Shown one piece after another: positions 24,101 through 31,054 of a DNA stretch of 64,000 nucleotides. Origin of the DNA: Apostichopus japonicus (lineage: Eukaryota > Echinodermata > Holothuroidea > Aspidochirotida > Stichopodidae); the NCBI RefSeq assembly GCF_037975245.1, contig NC_092577.1, positions 13,195,513 through 13,259,512 on the forward strand. Reading direction: 5' to 3'. Under the pieces are notes generated by a model, which ran no database searches, had not been told where the DNA came from, and saw only the letters and a program-made list of their open reading frames with translations. The first letter of the stretch is position 1; every line of letters begins with the position of its first letter. A program made the position numbers and the translations under genes.

Positions 24101-24660
24101 GCTTTCAAAAGAAGTTTTCTGATGACAAACAATGTGAAACTCACATAGAAGAGCAAAATATTCCACGTACACTACTAAAGTTGAGAATCACATCCCAATA
24201 TCTTGCCCAAACCCGAAGAATGGTCGATTCAGTGCGACCTGTTTCGATTGGCTAAACATTCAACTACGCCCTGCATTAAAGTTGGATTAAAGTAGGAGGT
24301 CTGTGGTGCCATCTGGACAAATGGCGTTTATCAAAAGCTATCACATGAATACTATATAATCTAAAGCGCATCTAAATCATATTTTAAATAAAAAACATAA
24401 ACATAATTGAGGTACAAAGTTGAACACAAACTGAGGCTAATGGAGTGTCGTTTTTTCGTATTTTAAGTATAGTATATCGTCCCGTTTTATGTAAAACACA
24501 CGAAGCAGTGAAATACTATGTAACTTTTACCTGAGCTGGCGGAGAAAGTGTTACTCCCATATCCAATTCCATCCGAGGGTTCAGCATCACTAATAGCTAA
24601 CAAGCCGGCACAATTTAGAACAAGAAGTAAGGCACTAAGACATCTCTTTCTTCCCTCCAT
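1788..24660 (-). CDS. receptor tyrosine kinase with VWC-X-VWC-X ectodomain (13 exons)
   Basis: Single-pass receptor kinase, presumably plasma-membrane. Exons in transcript order: 24660-24531, 19143-18940, 18106-17663, 16328-16137, 11305-10853, 7289-7155, 6716-6540, 5540-5359, 4708-4625, 4165-3948, 2803-2666, 2352-2217, 2000-1788. All junctions are GT-AG, all phases agree, and the total is 2706 nt (901 residues plus stop). Domains: signal peptide 1-26, VWC1 about 44-111, X1 112-259, VWC2 260-323, X2 324-474, membrane helix about 482-503, kinase about 540-830, tail to 901. Catalytic residues are present: glycine loop GKGEFG (548-553), Lys575, alpha-C Glu592, catalytic Asp679 and DFG 697-699. 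HRD is HGD and APE is SLE. VWC domains often bind BMP-type ligands; whether these do is unknown. The start ATG has A at -3 and G at +4. I cannot name an orthologue; it may belong to an invertebrate-specific receptor family. Confidence 0.9.
2001..2216 (-). other. receptor kinase intron 12
   Basis: Short intron with donor GTAAGT and acceptor CAAAG. No other content seen. Confidence 0.7.
2217..2352 (-). CDS. receptor kinase exon 12: end of kinase C-lobe
   Basis: Encodes YQLMLKCWQEDPADRPKF, the conserved CW...RP signature of kinase subdomain XI, then a helix ending DYIQFSVDDEMA. Entry is phase 2 (after TTTTTAG) and exit is phase 0 (GTAAGT). Confidence 0.92.
2513..2550. repeat. TA microsatellite in intron 11
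   Basis: Alternating TA tract, with a CA-rich patch just before it (about 2490-2510). Confidence 0.9.
2666..2803 (-). CDS. receptor kinase exon 11: kinase subdomains IX-X
   Basis: Starts by completing the DVW codon pair. It encodes [20 protein letters not shown] and then the helix ALRFLVNKLREGYRME. Phase 2 in, phase 2 out, donor GTGAGT. This is the substrate-side C-lobe of tyrosine kinases. Confidence 0.92.
2804..3947 (-). other. receptor kinase intron 10, no feature recognised
   Basis: About 1.1 kb of AT-rich intron. A short forward open frame at 2741-3106 overlaps exon 11 antisense and has no domain. An A/G-rich patch lies at 3350-3560. Confidence 0.6.
3948..4165 (-). CDS. receptor kinase exon 10: catalytic and activation loops
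   Basis: Encodes HGDLAARNVLV (catalytic Asp and Asn kept, the Arg of HRD replaced by Gly), DFG, an activation loop DDIYTRGYRRQETADKK with two tyrosines, then VKWCSLETI where most tyrosine kinases have WMAPESI. The glutamate of APE is kept; Ala-Pro are not. Phase 0 in, phase 2 out (donor GTAAGT). HGD in place of HRD is known in a few tyrosine kinases, for example STYK1, and predicts non-RD regulation. Confidence 0.93.
4625..4708 (-). CDS. receptor kinase exon 9: D-E helix linker
   Basis: 28 codons, phase 0-0, between acceptor TTTCACCAG and donor GTGAGC. It encodes EGSSAIDPIYSLGEEKQI and then SVARDITNGM, the kinase insert and alpha-E helix just before the catalytic loop. Found because the neighbouring kinase exons lacked this segment. 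Confidence 0.88.
4709..5358 (-). other. receptor kinase intron 8 with transposon-end fragment
   Basis: At about 4844-4890 there is a sequence resembling a hAT-like terminus (CGGATCCAGGATTT followed by a purine run). A G-homopolymer lies near 5020-5030. No matching second end was seen. Confidence 0.35.
5359..5540 (-). CDS. receptor kinase exon 8: alpha-C helix and hinge
   Basis: Encodes the alpha-C region (NEDLLDEMKLLSSL), GEHRNIMSLVACC, and the hinge YLITEYMQFGDLLNFLRKC. Glu592 is the expected salt-bridge partner of Lys575. The hinge tyrosine and GDLLNFL follow the receptor kinase consensus. Phase 1 in, phase 0 out (donor GTAAAG). Confidence 0.93.
5541..6539 (-). other. receptor kinase intron 7
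   Basis: About 1 kb. A C-homopolymer lies near 6136-6150. Nothing else recognised. Confidence 0.5.
6540..6716 (-). CDS. receptor kinase exon 7: juxtamembrane and glycine loop
   Basis: Encodes DYDIYRDVEPLLKSKEI, then the N-lobe: glycine loop ELGKGEFGVVYKG and AVAVKTTK with the ATP-binding lysine. Three AG acceptors lie within 20 bases. Only the one ending at 6717, giving a split Asp codon, keeps the phase set by the membrane exon. The paired DYD/YRD tyrosines are plausible juxtamembrane phosphorylation sites (inference). Confidence 0.9.
7155..7289 (-). CDS. receptor kinase exon 6: transmembrane helix
   Basis: Phase 1-1 exon of 135 nt. It encodes SLLLVVCLTVILVLLLSL plus LILFFLV, a single hydrophobic helix, followed by the stop-transfer cluster KRRR. 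This fixes the topology: VWC/X modules outside, kinase inside. Confidence 0.9.
7363..7368. repeat. target-site duplication of the foldback element (left copy)
   Basis: CCTGTG occurs immediately outside both ends of the foldback element (7363-7368 and 9412-9417). Confidence 0.6.
7731..8047 (+). pseudogene. broken N-terminal open frame of the foldback element
   Basis: From ATG at 7731 the left arm reads MDDKETFPEISDEL, then a stop after WRTYVAER. A second frame (7820-8047) continues with NQRIDEFPKLSKDISGSS and NLTLFENCIVDYFIDL. The right arm repeats the first part inverted (MDDKQTFQEISDEM at 8931 downwards) but lost about 13 bases, shifting its frame. This looks like the decayed N-terminal half of the element's own protein. 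No known domain is recognised in this part. Confidence 0.5.
8075..8269 (+). CDS. PC4/SUB1-like coactivator domain inside a transposon
   Basis: A 64-codon frame reads TRFSLGGKRHVVLKCYRG, then LPYVNIREYFRRE, then LFPGKRGINLKVEEWNKL. This matches the single-stranded-DNA-binding domain of the PC4/SUB1 (p15) family: LGGKR, the beta strand with DIREY-like IREYF, and the PGKKGISL-like PGKRGINL followed by an EW(N)KL helix. Real PC4 genes have introns and an N-terminal serine-rich region; neither is present. The frame lies in the unique part of the left arm of the foldback element. It is probably a transposon-carried domain, perhaps the C-terminal part of the broken frame upstream. Whether it is expressed is unknown. 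Confidence 0.65.
   Translation: MTRFSLGGKRHVVLKCYRGLPYVNIREYFRRETKYRLFPGKRGINLKVEEWNKLYEQNAPQCTS
8421..8684 (+). pseudogene. second foldback-element frame near the arm junction
   Basis: 87 codons including SPLTDMYFNDLQHLVRDEW and SLLKTVENSYRPIDYVTTM. The first half has an inverted counterpart in the right arm (SPLTDMYFNDLQHLV, minus strand, near 8700), the second half does not, so the arm junction falls here. Function unknown. The shared frame implies it was once coding. Confidence 0.45.
9418..10129. other. intron 5 sequence, nothing recognised
   Basis: Intronic stretch of the receptor kinase between the foldback element and a small reverse-transcriptase scrap. Short open frames on both strands have no domain signature. 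Confidence 0.5.
10130..10620 (+). mobile_element. reverse-transcriptase scrap with YADD box
   Basis: The forward strand reads SKSAFLNVLIYADDIVNIHP at about 10142-10205, the RT palm motif. The rest is too decayed to translate. The following 400 bases may be LINE 3' tail. Fragment only. Confidence 0.4.
10853..11305 (-). CDS. receptor kinase exon 5: extracellular domain X2
   Basis: One phase 1-1 exon (453 nt) encodes the whole 151-residue domain. Key blocks are VTFGLNITVDRKKTSRF, GTNLWELTAW, PPWMAWERL, SCNDFQYFCVRF and EDCMELGYC. It carries NFT, NVT, NIT and NTT sequons, as expected for a secreted domain. The same blocks recur in exon 3 (X1). I do not recognise the family. Confidence 0.88.
11675..11869 (+). 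pseudogene. LINE ORF1 N-terminal remnant
   Basis: 64 codons, MHTGRPKGSLRSKTLHESAS and onward, serine/arginine rich. A helical stretch (SGIVRLRKILLKEI, then after a stop DFNKAIEDLKLSITEL) resembles the coiled coil of L1-type ORF1 proteins. Its position upstream of the endonuclease supports this reading. Confidence 0.5.
12262..12677 (+). pseudogene. LINE ORF2 endonuclease remnant
   Basis: Starts at an ATG and carries the AP-endonuclease signatures SNVRG and QETHF, followed by in-frame stops, then SHGTALSKGVAI. It breaks off at the transposon target site. Confidence 0.7.
12678..12685. repeat. 8-bp target duplication GGGGCGCA (left)
   Basis: GGGGCGCA at 12678-12685 is repeated exactly at 13903-13910, right outside the transposon's inverted ends. 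Confidence 0.85.
12686..13902. mobile_element. non-autonomous DNA transposon (hAT-like) inside the LINE
   Basis: 1217 bp bounded by perfect 15-bp terminal inverted repeats, CATGGGCGGCGATCC at the left and its reverse complement at 13888-13902, and by an exact 8-bp target duplication. An 8-bp duplication is typical of hAT elements. It has no transposase frame. It interrupts the LINE between the endonuclease and the reverse transcriptase, so it inserted later. It contains a smaller nested element (13090-13458) and two copies of a palindromic internal module. Confidence 0.85.
13090..13458. mobile_element. nested MITE within the transposon
   Basis: Inverted ends AGGGGCGTCGGAGC and GCTTCCGACGCCCCT bound a 369-bp segment with no open frame. 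TTAAT flanks both sides, a possible short target duplication. The interior holds a GCGCCAAC...GGTGGCGC hairpin. Confidence 0.55.
14036..15740 (+). pseudogene. LINE ORF2 reverse-transcriptase and C-terminal remnant
   Basis: Discontinuous frames at 14140-14397, 14399-14656 and 14698-15063 together carry the RT fingers, the YADD palm box, KFLGI and the L1-type C-terminal region. One-base frame changes and a stop separate them. No intact protein is possible. Confidence 0.8.
16137..16328 (-). CDS. receptor kinase exon 4: second VWC domain
   Basis: Phase 1-1 exon of 192 nt. Cysteines follow the von Willebrand factor C pattern: YTECNY, DKCTTCTC, VTCEIEICGAEC, EECCPVYPY. Nine of the ten canonical cysteines are present; the last CxC-type position is tyrosine (CCPVYP, where exon 2 has CCPQCP). 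The acceptor (AAATCAAG) has a weak pyrimidine tract, but phase and homology to exon 2 support it. Confidence 0.85.
16420..17260. repeat. degenerate AT-rich repeats with TTGCAGCAAA motif
   Basis: Intron 3. Variants of TTTGCAGCAAAATGAT and of ACGCYCGYATCGG recur at roughly 140-240 base spacing. The array is too diverged to delimit by eye. Confidence 0.4.
17663..18106 (-). CDS. receptor kinase exon 3: extracellular domain X1
   Basis: Phase 1-1 exon (444 nt) encoding 148 residues. Blocks: FRFGLDIKVNRKQSSR, GQKLWKLSSW, PPMYWTKLGG, TCDDYKYFCVEF and IDCVRLGTC. It aligns along its length with X2 in exon 5. Shared features are FGL.I.V.RK..SR, LW.L..W, the CxD..YFCV.F cysteine pair and the DC..LG.C cysteine pair. 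Several N-glycosylation sequons (NFS, NGS, NAT, NLS) fit an extracellular location. Confidence 0.9.
18120..18201. repeat. TA microsatellite in two tracts (intron 2)
   Basis: Two alternating TA tracts are separated by a short TGTATGAA interruption, directly upstream of the exon 3 acceptor. Confidence 0.9.
18940..19143 (-). CDS. receptor kinase exon 2: first VWC domain
   Basis: Phase 1-1 exon of 204 nt. It holds all ten cysteines of a von Willebrand factor C domain: NPCSF, DPCTYCRCF, TTTCEIEGC, AGC, EECCPQCPY. VWC domains are found in chordin-type BMP antagonists and in matrix proteins; in a receptor they suggest binding to matrix or TGF-beta-like ligands (inference). Confidence 0.93.
19200..21332. 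other. receptor kinase intron 1, part; nothing recognised
   Basis: About 2.1 kb of AT-rich intron without a domain-bearing frame or clear repeat. The stretch near 20400-20600 has GGCTCCATAT repeated twice with AGCCAC, possibly an old repeat. Confidence 0.4.
21364..21510. repeat. purine-rich low-complexity tract
   Basis: Strand-asymmetric GA/AAG run of about 140 bases. The Lys/Arg/Glu-rich and Phe/Ser/Leu-rich frames through it are artefacts. Confidence 0.85.
22047..22470. mobile_element. MITE copy A, AGGCGTAGG ends
   Basis: Starts AGGCGTAGGAGCC and ends in the inverse (ACCTACGCCT, with CCTCCTACGGG just inside). Internal sequence matches the copy at 46815-47149, including CAATTTTTCGCRC and TTCAACATGT. 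It is nested in the composite element. Confidence 0.65.
24531..24660 (-). CDS. receptor kinase exon 1: start codon and signal peptide
   Basis: Encodes MEGRKRCLSALLLVLNCAG followed by LLAISDAEPSDG: basic N-terminus, hydrophobic core, likely cleavage near ISDA. Exit phase 1 (donor GTAAAA) matches the two-base entry of exon 2. The ATG context is good (A at -3, G at +4). A 5.4-kb intron separates it from exon 2. Confidence 0.85.
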
Positions 24661-26943
24661 ATTTCCTTATATCGGTACTTCTTCAGCTATTTTACACGGA
24701 GAGAACTGTGCATACTGGGAACGACTATAAACGGGATCTCTGCTCTACCTATTTGAACAAAGTATATGGGAGCTTCAACGGGCCTCCTTATCCGCTCACA
24801 ATTTCTTTCAAAGTCTACAATCGAGAACTACCGGAACTATTTCACTCTTTTTAAAACTTATGATTGAGTAATACTAGCTATGCTTTGGCAGATTTGACGA
24901 TCAAACTCAAAAGCTGATTTTACTTGAATAACGCATCGCATACTTCTGCCATCTTCCTCTGTATGAATTGTATTGAATGATTTTTTTTTTTGCTTTTTAT
25001 AATTTCATTTAGCATCCAATGTCCGATGTAAATGTTTTAAAGTTAAATGGGTCTAATCGGAAATAATTTACCCAGTGTGTTGTGCTATGATAACCCGTGG
25101 GGCTTGGAGTTCAAATTTCGACGTAATACCAGTCATACAACTAATAGTTTAATGGCCAGCTTAGAGCATGTATAATATTTGTTACTGACGTTCAGTTGAT
25201 AAGCCATAACCACATCTTCTTTCGAATTATCTAATTGTGTAAATTCTTGGCATCCGTACAAAGAAAAAAACTTAACCACATTTGATTACAGGCTTTATTT
25301 GTCTCTCCAATTACTGTTAAAACCAGAACAAGGAAGTTTACACAGGTCAACCACATGTTGAGTATTTTGTTCACTAACTTCAGAATGAATGCATAGCAAT
25401 GATGTATTATTCATCATAATCACCTTCGTGGAGCTTATTGTCTGAGTAGAGAGCGGTTGAAAGAGGTGGCGGAGGGGGGGGGGGGGGGGGCTGGGGATAA
25501 TGATGGGACATGGCATCAGGTACAGATGTGTCCACCCAGTTTGATAATCATTGTTGTGCGTTGTATTTGTACATGGTGATGTGACAAAAAAGCAAAATAT
25601 GTGAAAATGGAGGATGCAAAATGGAACAAATTAAAGTTGAAGAATTTAAAACAGTTGTAGATGTTGTACCGCTTTTACCTTTTATAGGTCAATGTAGTCC
25701 TACTTTACTTTTTGTAGCTATTGTAATGTTCTGTCTTTACCAGTGGGGAAGGTGTGGGGGACTTAGGTACCCGTTATTTTTCCCTCAGAGAAATTGTTGT
25801 TTCTGCATGGAGGGTTAAATGCAAAATAGTGTTATCATTCCCATCATTTTAATACATTTTTGTAGTACAACTTTCATATAAAATGAGATTTTTCTCAACT
25901 GTTTGGGATTTTTCATTAAACACAAGCTTAACATATATCATAATAATGGCAAATTGGGTTGCTCTTTTTTAATTTGTGTAGTGTAACTTACCATTATTGA
26001 ACCACAAAGTGAAATGCACTTAATAAGGAAGTAACCATTTCAACATCGCAAGAGGTCATTGAACAAAAAAATTATAATTTCAGGATGGAGTAGAAAGTTT
26101 TAAATATATTATTCTATATGGAAATTCCTTTTGACGTTCATTAATGATACCCGCATTTTAAATCTAAATGGAATCCCGTTACACGTTAAAGCTACGTGTT
26201 GCTACAATATGTCCAAAGCATGTATAACATAAAACGTAATTGGTTATCATCAGTCCAGCGATTTGGGCTTCCAAGAGAATTATCAACAGTTGAGTTCAGA
26301 ACAAAATATTTTGTGTCGCCCTACATTTTAATGTAACATATATATATTTTTATATATTTCATTTTTTATTTGCAAATATAACCTAATTATCTCTTTCTGT
26401 GATGTGATTTCGGTGGACTGTCCATAACTACATGTATTTTCCAGATGGTATCTTCTGTTAGTTAACGGTAGATTTTAGTACCGCTTAGTTTTGTGAAGGA
26501 TTCATTGCAGGCAATACCTTTAACATCTCCCTTCCAACTTTCCAAGACATTATCATCAGACTTCAGCAACGACATTTATAAGAGTATCATTTATCCTAAG
26601 ACTTCTGCAATTGAAGATACATAACACATTTATGCTGGTATCCAACGTAGCCTGATGTTGAAGATATTGCGGTTTCGAAATAATGAAACGTTCTGTCCTA
26701 TAAGTTCTTGCTTAAATGTTGGTATGAAGAGAAATTACGCGAATACAAGGAGAGGGAGGAGAAGGGGAAATTCTAATTATGTTTCACGATTAAGACATAA
26801 AAAGCTGTACTTAGATCTATCCAACAGGACTGGAACCAACTCAGCACGAATCTTTCACCTAACTTTGTATATAGTCTAAGCGATCGCCGAATCAAGGTGA
26901 CCTATTTTTGATATGTGACCATTACTTTCTGACCAATGAAACC

Positions 26944-27006
26944 CTCACTCACACACACACATACACGCACACACGAACATACACACGCACGCGCACACAC
27001 ACACCC
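26944..27006. repeat. CA-rich microsatellite
   Basis: ACACAC/ACGCAC alternations over about 60 bases. Confidence 0.85.
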
Positions 27007-28120
27007 ACGCCAACCTGACTACATAGGTTCCTTTTGCTAAAGCAAGGAACCAAAAACAATATTATTTGCCCGGAAGCGGGGGCAACACATATCCGATTTG
27101 ATATGGAATAAAAATAGGGAAAAACAATAAAGGTTTTTCGTTCAAGCGTAAATTCGTCGTAAAATATGTAATCGTTGTCGAGTCGTTGAATATCGTAATC
27201 CAAGTCGTAGTCGTAAGTAGCTATATCTTCTTTCACTGTGTGAAAGATTACGCTTATCGTTCGTCAGAAATTAAACTATCCATTGTTTTATCGAAACCAA
27301 TGTCTCTTGACCCAGTATGAGTCATGACATTGATAAAGTTGTAATTGAGCGTAATTAATCTTCTAAAAATGAGGGCGCATTTCCGATTTAATAAAAGTGA
27401 AGTCCTCTACATATGCAGTTGTCAGTTCAATGTTAAAGGTGGGCTCGCTCGTAAATTCCAATTAATACGCGGATATATTATGCAGTGTTTGTCCCACATG
27501 GCTTGCCATACGCGTTTTCGTGTGTGTTGTGTGATACAAAACTCTGCAATAGTTTGTTTATACGTTCAGAACTGTTCAAGACTAGTGGGCTGTACAGTTT
27601 TGGTCGAGTTTTGCATCAGGCGTAGGCTGTAGTTTGACCAGGGAGCTCCCTGGTTTGACTATTTTTATGCCTACAATGTGAGCAGTCGAAGTCCGACCGG
27701 TTTGGGTGCCCTGGTTTCGTAGTTCATTCACCCATTAGGAAAGCTGTGCATGCTTTATCGAATATCAAAAGTTTAGCCTATAGAAGTACAGTAACCTAAT
27801 GCCATTTTACTGTAAAAAACCAGTGTATTTCAAACTTTTACAGATGCGCCAGTCTTGTACTAACCTGAGTAAAGTATTTGAAATATTGTAACCGAAGTCG
27901 CGAGTCGACATTTTGTTACAGCTCAAGAAACTAATAGTGAATATAAATCCGATACACACTGGCTCGTGTCACAAAACTAAAAACGCAAATACAAAGTGAA
28001 CAAATTTTCTGAAGTGATTACAACATTGGGTATCAAACGTATGGTCAAGTCCGTCATTTGTGAACAATTGGTATTTCATTTAATTTAGGTATGAATTATA
28101 TATAGACACAGTCTGTATTT

Positions 28121-28144
28121 TTTTATATATATATATATATATAT
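28121..28144. repeat. TA microsatellite
   Basis: Alternating TA tract of about 24 bases. Confidence 0.85.
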
Positions 28145-30994
28145 GCATTTTATTTCTATATCAGGAGGGAAAGACAAAGTATTTTTTGTCATATATCATA
28201 TATAGATAAATATGTATATTTACTTATATTTGGGCTTCTGGCCACGGGCCCTTTAGGCAATCACAGAGCACTTGCCCTAGCTGCACCCCATCCTCGTAAC
28301 CGGTGCACCGAATTAAAAATAACGAAACTTGAACGGTAAAAGGGAAGTAAAAGACGTTGCCATAAGGCGGCTCCACCCTCTTCAGAAATGATTGGCATTT
28401 GGCAAAAAGGGAATAAGAAATGAACAATAAATTAATAGTTATTTCCACTGAACTACTGTACTCCAGAATTGAATATCCTGCTTCTTGTTCCGAAAGGCTC
28501 CCAACGAAATGACAAAAAGTCGGCAACGGGGATGAGGGTGGGAGGGGGTACCCAGCCCACCACGGGGCTACCACTGCACCTCATCACAACTGACTCGAAT
28601 TAAAACTCTCAACTTGATACTAGTCAACCAAAAATTGTCCGAGAGTTGAACTGAAATTGGATGGAATTGAAGGAAAAAAAATACTAGCTGTCAGCATGGA
28701 TCATACTCTATACTATTGTGTGACCATATAGGCGTACGGGCTCTAGTCAACCAGGAGGAACACTGGGGGAAGCTATTTTACTTGCCAGAGAAATTTAAAA
28801 TTGCCCGAAAGTTCCTAGCATGATTAATTCATTTCAAACTTCGACGTCAATGAAGGACAAAAAGATCCTTACAGGCCTATGCCTGACTATAAGATCATTG
28901 AACTATCACAAAGAACTACTTTTTTAGCTCTTGGGAAAACACCGAATAATCTTCCATTTGCCGAATCCTGAAACTGGGAAGTACGGGGTGGGGGGGGGGG
29001 GATCCGTCTTGATCCGCAAGTATAGTGAACGTTCACCACAACAAGTGTGTTTAGCTTGGGACTATAGAATTGTCAACCTTGTGAACATATATTTTTGGGG
29101 GGATGGGGGGGGGGAGGGGAGTCGGCAAATTAAAAAATACAGGGTAAACAGAGGGAAGGAAATACACCAGTGCATGAGAGGAGGTGAGAGACAGGACTGA
29201 TTGATCGTGTCGATAGTTTTTTTTATATATACATGTGATACACGAAGATAGACGTAAAATGTAGCATCGTTTCGACACTACAAAGGGGACCCTCCTCCGC
29301 CCCCATCCTCCACACACACCCTCCCCACGTTCAATATCATATCCCCCTTGCCAACGGAAATAAACACAAGTATAAATAAACCGATACAGATATTTGTACC
29401 CGCTGTTAATCCGCAACTATTCCGGCTTGTTTAAATCGTGTAGATTGACGGCTCCGCCGTCCTTTACTGCTTGTAGGCCTATATACAATAATACAAAGCT
29501 GAATGTTTCTCCTTGATCGAATTTCCCCAACCTTGCCCGCCTTGAATTAGAGGGTGGCCAAGCGACTGCTTCACAGTCATAGCTACTATCGAACAAAATG
29601 GACGAATCAATTGATCTCAATCTGGAGATGCAGATGTATCAATAGCTGCAGATCCAACGGTTTGTGAATGTCGCACGACCTGTTAACGAAAGTCTGGGAT
29701 AAGTGCTTGCCCCTGTCGTATGTATGATCTCTTTTGTTCAGATACGTTCTTTTACTTTCTCCGGAATACGCCTCCATGTTTAGCAACCTTTCGTGCGTCA
29801 AATTACAATCTCGATACTGTGTTACTGCAAACTGGCTGTATTCAAAATACGTACGAAAACACTGTGCTAACTACCTATCAACTTGAATATCCACAACACT
29901 GACCAACGTACAGTAAACCATGGAGGTAAAACACCTCCATGAGTTAACAAACGTACATCACCCGCGGCCATAGCTTGCATCACGATACCGTTCACAGCCA
30001 GGTACAGCTACGATCAGGTGACCACTCAGAAAAGTCATGTGAGTAAAGGATGACACGCAAAACCACTGAAATCAAAGCCCCCTATTTCTAAAAGTATACG
30101 AGCGCCCCCACATTTAATGTTACAAAGTGGGTATATAGTAGCCTGTTTTCCTAGTAAATTGTTAGTGATAAGCCCAGGACATCATAACCGTCATCCCATG
30201 TTATTCAAGCATGTGGACCTATCGTTAGGGATACAGTTTTAAGTAAAATGAGGTGGTAAATAATGTTTGTCATTAGGCTTTAGTCATATCGCATCCGAAA
30301 GGACAGCCGTAGTCGATCTGGAGGCCTAGGCTAACTATATCCAGGGTCCAGTGAATAACAATACAGTAGCTGAGCAGACCATACTAGTAGAGTAATTAGA
30401 TTCTGAATCTGAACGGGTTAAGTCGGCAAATGTCCTACAAGAGGATATCAACGCCAAACGAGCGTTACAAAGTATGAGTAAGAGTTATAAGTTATTAGAT
30501 AACACAACAAGAGTTAGTTAGCTTGTCTTTGAAACATTCTAGACTAGATGGATGCATTAAATAATGTCTGATGACAAAGCTATCCAGATTCTTATGAAAG
30601 TGCTTCTACTGTCGCCTCCTGTAAGGATTACCTGTGAAACTTACAGTGCGCTGCCACATTTTTGACGATTTTGGCAGCCAAATGCGACACACCAAAATAG
30701 AGGCGCCCTTGTAGAAAACAAAAATGGAATTGTCAGTGGCTTCAAAACATCGCTGCAAATTCCCATCTAGTTATTTCGCCATGTACAACATATGAAGATC
30801 ATTGGTCAAGTACTCTGTGTGGGATGTGCTTTTGTAAAGGTCTCTTCGATCACTTGAAAACTTTCATAATAGAATGGCTTGAAGTTGCTGTCAGAACGGT
30901 CTGATCAACCATACTGTAGAGATTATTTCATGCCGAATAGACATTACTTGTACCCTTGTGTTTGCCTTTGTAAAAGACTTTTCGTAACTTCAAC

Positions 30995-31054
30995 ATGCAT
31001 TTTTCCATACCTGACACCGAAGAGTGTAAGGATGACAGGGGCTCTTCCTTTACC
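30995..31054 (+). CDS. SNX17: SNX17 exon 1: start codon
   Basis: ATG at 30995 with A at -3. It encodes MHFSIPDTEECKDDRGSSFT and ends in phase 0 at donor GTAAGT. MHFSIP is the conserved SNX17 start. It joins SYNLHVNG in exon 2 across a 9.2-kb intron. Confidence 0.92.

Larger units (their letters stand above)
24661..30994. other. intergenic region between divergent genes
   Basis: About 6.3 kb separates the two start codons. It must hold both promoters, but I cannot place either transcription start. It holds a G-run near 25470-25490, a CA/CG repeat, a TA repeat, G- and C-rich patches near 28985 and 29100-29120, and a hairpin at about 29919-29941. Open frames here are short and have no domain signature. 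Confidence 0.6.

Noticed and set aside
25621-25818. 65-codon frame starting MEQIKVEEFK
   Set aside because: No domain, no splice context and no homology recognised. Chance frame in intergenic DNA.
27637-27654. Perfect 18-bp palindrome ACCAGGGAGCTCCCTGGT
   Set aside because: Isolated, with no paired repeat or element boundary around it. Could be chance.
28145-28190. ATG reading MHFISISGG, resembling the SNX17 start
   Set aside because: It does not match MHFSIPDT and follows a TA repeat. The exon at 30995 matches the family exactly and has a phase-0 donor.
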